From the NCBI GenBank assembly GCA_016928755.1, contig JAFGKB010000156.1:1-7541 (forward strand): a stretch of 7,541 nt of DNA, written 5' to 3'. Source of the stretch: Anaerolineae bacterium (lineage in GTDB: Bacteria; Chloroflexota; Anaerolineae; B4-G1; SLSP01). The notes beneath the pieces were generated by a model. That model was not told the origin of the DNA. It made no database searches and was given only the letters and a program-made list of their open reading frames with translations. Positions 1 through 6,549 of the stretch are shown here, piece after piece; position 1 is the stretch's first letter, and each line of letters starts with the position of its first letter. The position numbers were made by a program, and so were the translations under genes.

Positions 1-6
1 AGGAGG
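1..6 (+). promoter_or_regulatory. Shine-Dalgarno of the carboxylesterase gene
   Basis: The window opens with AGGAGG, followed six bases later by ATG at 13. This is a consensus ribosome binding site at good spacing and fixes the start of the first gene. The promoter lies outside the window, so whether the gene heads a transcript or belongs to an upstream operon cannot be seen. Confidence 0.85.
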
Positions 7-12
7 TGGTCT

Positions 13-795
13 ATGTTTTCGGTGGGGCAGATATGGGTTAACCAGACACATCCCGAACCATTTGAGCTTGATGGTACCAGAACCGGGGTATTATTGCTTC
101 ATGGCTTTGGCGGTACTCCGCGTGAAATGGTCTTAATTGCCGGTTATTTGCACTCCCGTGGGTTAGGCGTTAATGTTCCACTATTACCCGGTCATGGTAC
201 CACGTTAGCTCAGATGAACCGGGTGCGCTGGCGTGAGTGGTTGCGCAAGACTGAGCGTGAATATATTGCTATGAAGACGCAGTACCAACAGGTATGTGTT
301 GCCGGCTTCTCTATGGGGGCACTGCTTACTTTATGGCTGGCATCGCGTTATAACGAAATCCCCGCTATCATTACCTATGCCCCCGCGCTTAAGATCTCTA
401 ATAAGTGGCTGTTTCTCTCGACTTTTTTGAAGTGGTTCGTGCGAATCTATCCTAAGAAGGGCGCACCTAACCTGCTTCATCCAGAGACTTCTGAGTTCCT
501 CGGTAGTTTTTATGGCGGCCATCCGGTTTCTGGCTTGGCTCAATTATATCACTTGCAGCAGTATGTAGCCCCTTTGATTCCCAAGATTCACACGCCGGCA
601 TTGGTCATTTATTCACATAGTGATCGTTCTATTGATCCGCAATGTGGGCCGAAACTTATCGCATGCTTGTCAAAATCGACGACAGTTGAATCCCTGGTAC
701 TGGATGAAGTCGGCCATGTATTGGTGGTTGATGCTGGCTGGGAAAAAGTTGCCGAGGCTACTTACAAATTTATCCAGGAACAAGTCACGGTATAA
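13..795 (+). CDS. Alpha/beta hydrolase, Est30-like carboxylesterase
   Basis: This 260-residue protein is a complete serine hydrolase of the alpha/beta fold, closest in style to the Est30/YvaK carboxylesterases and monoglyceride lipases, which cleave short or medium acyl esters in the cytoplasm. Seen in the sequence: the oxyanion-hole motif HGFGGT at residues 30-35, the nucleophile elbow GFSMG with Ser100, a probable acid Asp204 in SHSDRSIDP, and the catalytic His235 in EVGHV. Residues about 125-185 form the expected cap insertion. There is no signal peptide or membrane segment. Length is close to the family norm of about 250. The AGGAGG six bases upstream supports the ATG start. The downstream hairpin at 829-859 ends the transcript. 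The fold and catalytic triad are secure; the natural substrate is not known. Confidence 0.93.
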   Translation: MFSVGQIWVNQTHPEPFELDGTRTGVLLLHGFGGTPREMVLIAGYLHSRGLGVNVPLLPGHGTTLAQMNRVRWREWLRKTEREYIAMKTQYQQVCVAGFSMGALLTLWLASRYNEIPAIITYAPALKISNKWLFLSTFLKWFVRIYPKKGAPNLLHPETSEFLGSFYGGHPVSGLAQLYHLQQYVAPLIPKIHTPALVIYSHSDRSIDPQCGPKLIACLSKSTTVESLVLDEVGHVLVVDAGWEKVAEATYKFIQEQVTV

Positions 796-828
796 TTGAC
801 GGGATATTAGGGGTATTTATCATGTAAC

Positions 829-949
<121 letters not shown>

Positions 950-961
950 ACAACGAAATGA

Positions 962-989
962 ATTGTAACACATCTGTTAAATTTCGCAA
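962..989 (-). promoter_or_regulatory. Promoter of the tRNA-Ser gene
   Basis: On the minus strand TTGCGA (989-984) is followed after 16 bases by TACAAT (967-962), which is preceded by TG one base upstream, an extended -10 element. The first tRNA base is at 949, so transcription would begin only a few bases before the mature 5' end. Both the sigma-70 type boxes and the position fit a tRNA promoter. Confidence 0.65.
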
Positions 990-1029
990 GTGGGGTTATG
1001 GTGCTAATTGCGCTTGTATTAGGGCCTAA

Positions 1030-1058
1030 TTACCGTACTGCTTTTTTACAGTTATAAT
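1030..1058 (+). promoter_or_regulatory. Candidate promoter of the histidine kinase gene
   Basis: A perfect TATAAT at 1053-1058 lies 17 bases after a weak -35 like TTACCG (1030-1035, three of six matches). It would give a leader of roughly 70 bases before the kinase. A second -10 like TATACT at 1073-1078 has no convincing -35 partner. The region is AT-rich, so chance matches are likely and the assignment is tentative. Confidence 0.35.
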
Positions 1059-1123
1059 CAAGAATTTCATAGTATACTATTATTGGCTATTATATGCGGG
1101 CTGATAGATTAATATTGGTATTT

Positions 1124-1129
1124 AGGGAG
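1124..1129 (+). promoter_or_regulatory. Shine-Dalgarno that favours a TTG start for the histidine kinase
   Basis: AGGGAG ends five bases before TTG at 1135 but fourteen bases before the first in-frame ATG at 1144. The spacing favours the TTG codon. If a weaker AGG at 1132-1134 is used instead, the ATG at 1144 would be nine bases away and the protein three residues shorter. Confidence 0.5.
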
Positions 1130-1134
1130 CTAGG

Positions 1135-3675
1135 TTGATATTTATGATATTCTGGGATAAATCGTCTAAAGTTCCATTACGAGTCATTCTTATTGTACCC
1201 TTCGTGATTCAAATTGTATTAATGGTAGGCTTGGTGGGGTATATTTCTTTTCGGAATGGGCAACAGGCGGTGAATAATGTAGCTTCTCAATTGCGAAGCG
1301 AGTTAACCGACCGTATTGAGAAACATCTGCATACTTTTCTTGCGATACCACACCAAATCAACCAGCTTAATGTTGGGGCTATACATCAGGGGTTGCTGGC
1401 TGTCGATGACCAAAGTGCTCTGGAAAGCTACTTCTGGGAACAAATTCAAGTGTTCGACTCGGTAACCAGTATCTATTTTGGCAATACTGAAGGTGGGCTT
1501 GTGGATGCCGGCCGTGAGGGATTTCGGGGGCCACTGTATGTTATCGTAACCGACGATTTCACAAGTGGCCCGTTTAGAAAGTACGCCACCGATAGTCAGG
1601 GTAATCGTGCTGAGCTGTTAACCACTATTCCTGATTTTGATGCCCGGACTCGTTCATGGTATTCTGATGCGGTTAGGCGGAGTCGTGCTACCTGGAGTGA
1701 TATCTATATTTTGTTCACCGGCCATGATATGGCTATCTCCGCTAGCCGTCCTGTCTATGATGAGCAACAGAATCTACTGGGGGTAGTTGCGAACGATATC
1801 TTTATCTCGCATATCGGCGACTTTCTGGAAAGCCTTAAGTTTGGTGAGACCGGGTCGGCTTTTATTATTGAACGTTCGGGATTATTGGTGGCTTCTTCGA
1901 TGGGAGGAAAGCTTTTCACCGACTCCAATGGGGATGAAATACAGCGGCGGTTGTATGCCAGTGAAAGTGAGATACCCGGTATCCGGTACGCCGCTGAATT
2001 TTTAAGTGAACAATTTGGTGATTACAATCAAATAACCGGCGAGCTACAGTTTGAATTTGAGATCGATGGCCAACGTCAATTCTTACAAGTGGCCCCGGTT
2101 CAAGATAAATATGGTATTGACTGGCTTGTTGTTGTCGTGATTCCCGAATCAGATTTTATGGCTCAGATTAGGATCAATAACCGTATTACTGCTTTCCTCA
2201 TAATTATTTCTCTTGTTGTTGCCATTATTATTGGCATTATTACTACCCGGTGGGTGACGATGCCAATTTTGCATCTTGATGCCTCGACGCAGGCCCTATC
2301 TAAAGGGGATTGGGAGCAAGAAATTGGTGTGGTGTGGATTCGCGAGATAGACGAATTAGCGCAGTCTTTCCGTGATATGGTTAGGCAACTGAGACAAACG
2401 TTGGAGAGTTTGACTGCTGAGATATCCGAGCGCAAGCAGGCGGAAGCGGCATTATTGCAGAGCCATCGTCGTTTAGAAGAGACATTGGCGAAGTTAAAGG
2501 ATGCCCAAGAGCAGATGCGGCGTCAGGAGCGGTTGGCCGCTGTGGGCCAATTAGCGTCCGGTATTGCCCATGATTTTCGTAATCTGCTTACAACGATTAT
2601 CCTTTATGCGAATATGACATTGCTTAAACCTGAGTTGTCGCCTGAACTGGCACCAAATATCGAGACTATTATTAGCGAGTCAAAGAAAGCCGCAGATTTA
2701 GTCCAGCAGATCCTCGATTTTAGCAGCCGTTCTATGCTCCGGGTACAGGCATTTGATTTGGAAAACCTTATCCGGGATATGCTGGGGATGCTGCGGCGTA
2801 CAATTCCGGAGCATGTAACGCTCTCTTTACATGCTGACCCTGGGAACAAGTATATAATCCATGCTGATCCGGCACGTATTCAACAGGCGTTGATTAACCT
2901 GGCGACTAATGCGCGCGACGCTCAGCCAAACGGTGGGGAATTGCACTTTGAATTATCTTGTCTTGAGGTAGGGGCGGACTCTCCGCCGCCGGTCGCGGAG
3001 ATGCGGCCGGGGACGTGGGTTTGTCTGGCTATCTCGGACAAAGGTACCGGGATGACGGAGGAAGTACGCGCTCATTTGTTCGAACCCTTTTTTACGACTA
3101 AGGCTGTGGGTAAAGGAACTGGGCTAGGCCTGGCTCAGGTATATGGCATCGTCAGGCAGCATAAGGGCTATATTGATGTCGCTGCAGAACTGGGACAAGG
3201 GACGACCTTTTTTATCTATCTGCCGGCTTATGAGATGGGAGAGGAAGTAACTCAACTTGAGGAGTTCCCCAGGTCTCATAGCAGTCAGGGGGAGACGCTT
3301 TTGTTTGTGGAGGATAATGATAATTTGCGTTATGTGGGGCAGAGTATCCTGGAAGCGTTGGGCTACCAGGTGCTAACCGCAACGAATGGGCGTGAGGCTT
3401 TAGAGGTATACGCGGAAGCTGCCGGGGAAATAGATTTGGTTATTACGGATATCGTAATGCCTGAGATGGGGGGGAAAGCATTGGTGCAGGAATTGCAGCG
3501 TCGAGACCCCGGTTTGAAGGCTTTGGGCATTACGGGCTACGCAGAGGAAAAAATCACAGAGGATTTGGATACGGCAGGCTTTCTGGATATAATTCACAAG
3601 CCTTTTGAGATAGAGACTTTGGGGCGGGTCATTCGCCGTTCCCTGGGTAATGTGCGCACCGGTCGTTGGATATAA
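1135..3675 (+). CDS. Membrane hybrid histidine kinase: dCache sensor, HAMP, HisKA, HATPase, receiver
   Basis: This 846-residue sensor kinase has a complete set of domains. A membrane helix lies at about 16-36, then an extracytoplasmic region of about 300 residues with dCache_1 features (R173-x-W175-Y176, and VVANDI at 217-222), a second helix at about 351-369, a HAMP domain (about 370-423) and a coiled coil to about 465. The H-box GIAHDFRNLL carries the phospho-acceptor His479 in the HDxxN form, typical of kinases with an attached receiver such as CckA-like proteins. The ATP-binding domain keeps the N box (Asn588, Asn592), DKGTGM (635-640), FEPFFTT (649-655) and GKGTGLGL (659-666). The C-terminal receiver has acidic E726/D727, phospho-acceptor Asp772, Thr800 and Lys822. 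All catalytic residues are present, so it should autophosphorylate and pass phosphate to Asp772. No HPt or DNA-binding partner is visible nearby. The signal is unknown. The start is TTG or the ATG three codons on. Confidence 0.95.
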   Translation: MIFMIFWDKSSKVPLRVILIVPFVIQIVLMVGLVGYISFRNGQQAVNNVASQLRSELTDRIEKHLHTFLAIPHQINQLNVGAIHQGLLAVDDQSALESYFWEQIQVFDSVTSIYFGNTEGGLVDAGREGFRGPLYVIVTDDFTSGPFRKYATDSQGNRAELLTTIPDFDARTRSWYSDAVRRSRATWSDIYILFTGHDMAISASRPVYDEQQNLLGVVANDIFISHIGDFLESLKFGETGSAFIIERSGLLVASSMGGKLFTDSNGDEIQRRLYASESEIPGIRYAAEFLSEQFGDYNQITGELQFEFEIDGQRQFLQVAPVQDKYGIDWLVVVVIPESDFMAQIRINNRITAFLIIISLVVAIIIGIITTRWVTMPILHLDASTQALSKGDWEQEIGVVWIREIDELAQSFRDMVRQLRQTLESLTAEISERKQAEAALLQSHRRLEETLAKLKDAQEQMRRQERLAAVGQLASGIAHDFRNLLTTIILYANMTLLKPELSPELAPNIETIISESKKAADLVQQILDFSSRSMLRVQAFDLENLIRDMLGMLRRTIPEHVTLSLHADPGNKYIIHADPARIQQALINLATNARDAQPNGGELHFELSCLEVGADSPPPVAEMRPGTWVCLAISDKGTGMTEEVRAHLFEPFFTTKAVGKGTGLGLAQVYGIVRQHKGYIDVAAELGQGTTFFIYLPAYEMGEEVTQLEEFPRSHSSQGETLLFVEDNDNLRYVGQSILEALGYQVLTATNGREALEVYAEAAGEIDLVITDIVMPEMGGKALVQELQRRDPGLKALGITGYAEEKITEDLDTAGFLDIIHKPFEIETLGRVIRRSLGNVRTGRWI

Positions 3676-3687
3676 CGCTTTTGGTAA

Positions 3688-3692
3688 AGGAG
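3688..3692 (+). promoter_or_regulatory. Shine-Dalgarno deciding the propeller protein start
   Basis: AGGAG, within AAAGGAGAG, ends six bases before ATG at 3699. It rejects the longer reading from TTG at 3666, which would overlap the kinase gene, has no ribosome site and would put charged residues in front of the signal peptide. Confidence 0.85.
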
Positions 3693-3698
3693 AGCACA

Positions 3699-4808
3699 AT
3701 GCAGCATAAACTCAATTTAAACTTGTTCACTTCGATTTTTGCCTATTGTTTAGGTTCTGCTTTACTGCTGCTTATCACCTCATCTGTGACACTGGCCGCG
3801 CCGGTGTCTCATAGCGTTCCGTCGCAAGCTGTCGCAGTTTATCGTAATGCCGAGTTTACCGGCACCACACAGATTTTTCTACCTGTTCTAACGCGGCACT
3901 ATCCTACTGTTTGGCATCTTAGTGCGGGGACTGCGGGTCATCGCTTCTATGATATTGCTGTTTGTCCGGTGAACCCTAACATTGTCTATGCCGGAACCGG
4001 TGAGAGTGGGGTTTATCGTTCTACGGATGGCGGTAAAAGTTGGGAGTATTGGGCCTTAGAGGGGCGTGTTACCCCGGTAGTTGTGAATCCCCAGAACTGT
4101 GATGAAGCTTTCGCCGCCTCTTGGGGGCAGGGCGTCTACCGTCTCCGGGCGCAGGGCGGGTCTCCCCAGGTTACCAACATCAGCATGCAATTGGGGGAGT
4201 CCTATTTGTATGCTTTGGAAATCAGCGACGGTGGTGATACACTCTATGCCGGGACGGCCACGCGCGGTGTTTATAAGACTCGGTTAGATGAGATTGGCTG
4301 GGTCGAGGCTAACCGAGGCGTTGCCGTTCAGCGTATCCGGTCTTTAGGTGTAGGTGAATCTGTGCTCTATGCCGGCGCGCGGGAATGTACAGTGCACTTC
4401 TCGGACAACAATGCTGATTTATGGACTGTTGAGGTCATCATTGAGGCCAGTAGTTGTGATGATGATATGGTGTTGGCGGTCGCTGAGGCCGGTGCGGCGC
4501 GTTATGCAGGCTTGTATGCCCAAGGTCTTTACTGGCAGACTGAGGAGAGTGGTGCCTGGTCGCCGGTGGCTGGTGTCCCTGTGGCGCCGGTTTTTGATAT
4601 TCAACCATATAATGAGCGACTACTAACTAGTGTTTATGGACAAGGTGTATATGCCTGTTATCCAGGGGAAGCTTGTTCTTTATTGACAACTGAAGGGCTT
4701 GGGAATCTGAATATCCGGATGTTGCGCGTTGTGGAGTCTTTAGGTCCATTTCCTTATGTTTTATTGAGTACCGATGACGGTATTTGGTGGCTTTCGTTAC
4801 CATTCTAA
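3699..4808 (+). CDS. Secreted seven-blade beta-propeller protein with degenerate Asp-boxes
   Basis: This protein of 369 residues begins with a signal peptide: a polar start with His3 and Lys4, a hydrophobic core at about 13-32, and a likely cleavage after TLA near residue 33. The mature part is built from seven repeats, each with a strand pair resembling 'YAGT...GVY'; the GVY-like anchors fall at residues 104, 145, 190, 231, 276, 316 and 361. Blade 1 has a canonical Asp-box, STDGGKSW (108-115), as in BNR, sortilin and Ycf48-like propellers; the others are degenerate. This supports a seven-blade propeller, a fold used for binding; no enzymatic residues are evident. Six cysteines remain in the mature protein (89, 134, 230, 253, 320, 326), which would allow disulfides outside the cell. 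It follows the histidine kinase by 23 bases and is probably co-transcribed. No lipobox, anchor or sorting signal is seen. The specific ligand is unknown. Confidence 0.85.
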   Translation: MQHKLNLNLFTSIFAYCLGSALLLLITSSVTLAAPVSHSVPSQAVAVYRNAEFTGTTQIFLPVLTRHYPTVWHLSAGTAGHRFYDIAVCPVNPNIVYAGTGESGVYRSTDGGKSWEYWALEGRVTPVVVNPQNCDEAFAASWGQGVYRLRAQGGSPQVTNISMQLGESYLYALEISDGGDTLYAGTATRGVYKTRLDEIGWVEANRGVAVQRIRSLGVGESVLYAGARECTVHFSDNNADLWTVEVIIEASSCDDDMVLAVAEAGAARYAGLYAQGLYWQTEESGAWSPVAGVPVAPVFDIQPYNERLLTSVYGQGVYACYPGEACSLLTTEGLGNLNIRMLRVVESLGPFPYVLLSTDDGIWWLSLPF

Positions 4809-4821
4809 ACGATAGGGGATT

Positions 4822-4849
4822 TTGCAAATTTGGCAGTAAGGCTTATTAT
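4822..4849 (+). promoter_or_regulatory. Candidate promoter P1 of the Ser/Thr kinase gene
   Basis: TTGCAA (4822-4827) and TATTAT (4844-4849) are separated by 16 bases, each close to the sigma-70 consensus. It lies just after the propeller stop codon in a 152-base gap that has no visible terminator. It would give the kinase transcription independent of the upstream genes. Confidence 0.45.
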
Positions 4850-4871
4850 ATGGAAAATGTTATTGTATAAT
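4843..4871 (+). promoter_or_regulatory. Candidate promoter P2 of the Ser/Thr kinase gene
   Basis: A perfect TATAAT at 4866-4871 stands 17 bases after TTATTA (4843-4848), a weak -35. Transcription would start near 4878, exactly where the left arm of the inverted repeat at 4878-4954 begins. It overlaps P1, so at most one may be used at a time. Confidence 0.4.
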
Positions 4872-4877
4872 ATTGAA

Positions 4878-4954
4878 CCTGTTTATCACCGATGATTGGA
4901 ACGGCTTAAAGTTGGTCTACGCATACAATTGTTTCCAGGTGATACAAACTCAGG
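4878..4954 (+). repeat. Imperfect inverted repeat in the leader of the Ser/Thr kinase
   Basis: The left arm 4878-4890 (CCTGTTTATCACC) can pair with the right arm 4938-4954 in three blocks: 6 pairs (ATCACC/GGTGAT), 3 pairs (TTT/AAA) and 4 pairs (CCTG/CAGG), with two 2-base bulges on the right side. The loop is 47 bases. The right arm ends inside the CAGGGG that is the only Shine-Dalgarno-like sequence of the kinase gene. It could be an RNA structure that limits translation or a pair of operator half-sites; either role is inference. Confidence 0.35.
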
Positions 4955-4960
4955 GGATGG

Positions 4961-6205
4961 ATGGTAAAGATGACAAATGAATGGAAGGGCCGGGTCGTTG
5001 GTGGATACCAATTAGCTGAGGAAATCGGGCATGGGAGTGCCGCTGTTGTTTATCGTGCTTACCAACCCCAGTTAGAACGCTGGGTAGCGGTTAAAATATT
5101 GGAAGTTTCAACATCTGGTGGGCAAAATTTCCTCCAGCGATTCCGTCGTGAGGCCCGGGCTATCGCTGCCTTAAGGCATCCCAATATTTCTACAATCTAT
5201 GACTATGGTGAGGACCAGGGAATTGCTTATATTGTGATGGAATATGTCCCCGGTGGGCCATTGTTGACACCTACTAAGGGTGGGGAATTGATGCTTTACA
5301 AAGAGGCACTGGGTATTGTTATCCCGGTGGCTGAGGCTCTCTCTTATGCTCATTCCCAGGGAATTATTCACCGGGATGTGAAGCCGGCCAATATTCTTAT
5401 GGCCCGCCCAGATTGGCCGTTATTATCAGATTTTGGTTTAGCGAAAGTTATTGGTTCTCAAAAGAAACTCACTCAACCTGGTTCAATTTTAGGAACCGCT
5501 GTTTATTTGTCACCTGAGCAGGTCGCCGGTAAAGAGGTGGATTACCGGACCGATATTTACAGTTTGGCAATTTTGCTCTATGAGATGGTTACCGGACGTT
5601 TCCCTTTCAAGGGAAATTCTGCGGCGGAGACGATGCTACTGCGGATGTATGAGCAGCCTACGCCGCCACGGCAGGTAAATCCTAATATCCCTTCTTCGCT
5701 AGAGGTGGTAATGTTGCGTGCCCTGGAGCGCGACCCGGATGCACGCTATGCGACAATGGATATTTTTATCAGTGATTTGAAGCGTGCCGGGCAGGGGACT
5801 TCAAATAAATTGACGCCGCCGGCCGTTACAGAAACGGTGCAGATGATTACCACCCGCTTGGGGGGCGGAGGGCAAGCTATCAGTGGCCCGCAGTTGTTTA
5901 TTGCGACTTCGGGTATTGCTTTGCCTATCCCAATGGGAGATGAGGTAGTCATTGGCCGGCGTGACCCGATGCTGCCCAAGTCTCCGGACCTGGATTTGGA
6001 GCCATATGGTGGGGGGTCGGCAGGTGTTTCGCGTTACCACGCCCGGCTGCTACACCGTCCTGAAGGCTGGTTCCTTGAAGATCTCCAGAGTACCAATGGT
6101 ACTTATGTAAACGAAGTGCGTTTGGTGCAACAACGCCCGGTGCGGCTGCGTTCTGGGGATATGGTGCGTTTTGCACAGCTTACCTTGATATTTAACGAAG
6201 CGTAA
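4961..6205 (+). CDS. Cytoplasmic Hanks-type Ser/Thr protein kinase with C-terminal FHA domain
   Basis: This 414-residue protein joins an active-looking eukaryotic-like kinase to a phosphothreonine-binding domain. The kinase spans about 16-275: glycine loop GHGSAAVV (23-30, with Ala28 where many family members have a third Gly), Lys45, helix C Glu64, HRDVKPAN with catalytic Asp139 and Asn144, DFG at 157-159, an activation loop with Thr171, Ser175 and Thr179, then SPE at 184-186. A threonine- and glycine-rich linker (about 276-308) leads to the FHA domain, with IGRR (331-334), SRYHA (357-361), STNGT (377-381) and Asn384, the residues that hold phosphothreonine. There is no membrane helix, PASTA or other sensor part, so the enzyme is probably soluble and recruits phosphorylated partners through FHA. 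The first ATG (4961) is very near the AGGGG at 4952-4956; the ATG at 4970 (residue 4) is an alternative start with wider spacing. The gene is closed by a strong terminator. Confidence 0.95.
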   Translation: MVKMTNEWKGRVVGGYQLAEEIGHGSAAVVYRAYQPQLERWVAVKILEVSTSGGQNFLQRFRREARAIAALRHPNISTIYDYGEDQGIAYIVMEYVPGGPLLTPTKGGELMLYKEALGIVIPVAEALSYAHSQGIIHRDVKPANILMARPDWPLLSDFGLAKVIGSQKKLTQPGSILGTAVYLSPEQVAGKEVDYRTDIYSLAILLYEMVTGRFPFKGNSAAETMLLRMYEQPTPPRQVNPNIPSSLEVVMLRALERDPDARYATMDIFISDLKRAGQGTSNKLTPPAVTETVQMITTRLGGGGQAISGPQLFIATSGIALPIPMGDEVVIGRRDPMLPKSPDLDLEPYGGGSAGVSRYHARLLHRPEGWFLEDLQSTNGTYVNEVRLVQQRPVRLRSGDMVRFAQLTLIFNEA

Positions 6206-6228
6206 GATATATCATATGTGTCATGCTC

Positions 6229-6257
6229 CGCTCCCCGTCCTCGGGGAGCGTTTTTTT
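6229..6257 (+). terminator. Intrinsic terminator after the Ser/Thr kinase
   Basis: A nine-base GC-rich stem (CGCTCCCCG, 6229-6237, with CGGGGAGCG, 6242-6250) closes a four-base loop and is followed by seven T. It starts 23 bases after the kinase stop codon. It is the only clear terminator on the + strand between 1135 and the window end. Confidence 0.95.
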
Positions 6258-6549
6258 GTCATACGCTTATCTCCAGTTCTCATGTTTCAATTATGTCCCA
6301 TATATTGTTCCATTTTGCAATATCAAGGGTTTCGTCTTGTGTCTGGATTGTGCTAAAGTCAAGTTCTGTCCATGTCTTAGTTGCGTAGTTAATCTTATTA
6401 TACTCCAATATCAGTTATTCAACATGGATAGAGTAAGCAGGGTGTGTTTCAGAATAAAACTTTTGTAGTTCTTACTTGTATATTGAACGTTAAAAGCCTT
6501 AAAACAGTATCATAATAGAATAGATGGCCCATACAGCTTTAGGATCAAA
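6258..6549. other. AT-rich intergenic region without a credible gene
   Basis: These 292 bases separate the kinase terminator from the DUF58 gene. I see no RNA gene, repeat array or credible reading frame. An open frame at 6223-6468 starts inside the terminator stem, has no ribosome site and gives a cysteine-rich unstructured translation, so it is not accepted. A weak promoter candidate for the downstream gene is GTTAAA (6489-6494) with CATAAT (6511-6516), 16 bases apart. The long leader space may hold regulatory sequence that I cannot recognise. Confidence 0.6.
6541..6544 (+). promoter_or_regulatory. Shine-Dalgarno of the DUF58 gene
   Basis: AGGA ends five bases before ATG at 6550. It is short but well placed and supports this start over the next in-frame ATG at codon 26, which lies at the edge of the first membrane helix. 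Confidence 0.6.

Noticed and set aside
1045..1078. TTTACA (1045-1050) with TATACT (1073-1078) as a histidine kinase promoter
   Set aside because: The spacing is 22 bases, too long for a standard sigma-70 promoter.
3666..3698. Longer start (TTG at 3666) for the propeller protein, overlapping the histidine kinase end
   Set aside because: AGGAG six bases before ATG 3699 and the signal peptide beginning there make the internal ATG the better start; the TTG has no ribosome site.
4099..4626. Plus-strand frames at 4099-4287 and 4354-4626 inside the propeller gene
   Set aside because: They are out-of-frame readings of the propeller gene, with compositions rich in Arg, Met and Ser and no domain; the repeats are only coherent in the main frame.
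4891..4937. Riboswitch in the loop of the kinase leader
   Set aside because: I found no motif of a known class such as a cyclic di-GMP aptamer; the segment is too short and unstructured to support a call.
5746..6176. Several minus-strand open frames opposite the FHA region
   Set aside because: They lie antisense to a clearly conserved kinase-FHA gene, have no ribosome sites and no recognisable domains.
6223..6468. Open frame of 81 codons after the Ser/Thr kinase
   Set aside because: It starts just before and runs through the intrinsic terminator stem, has no ribosome binding site, and its translation resembles no family.
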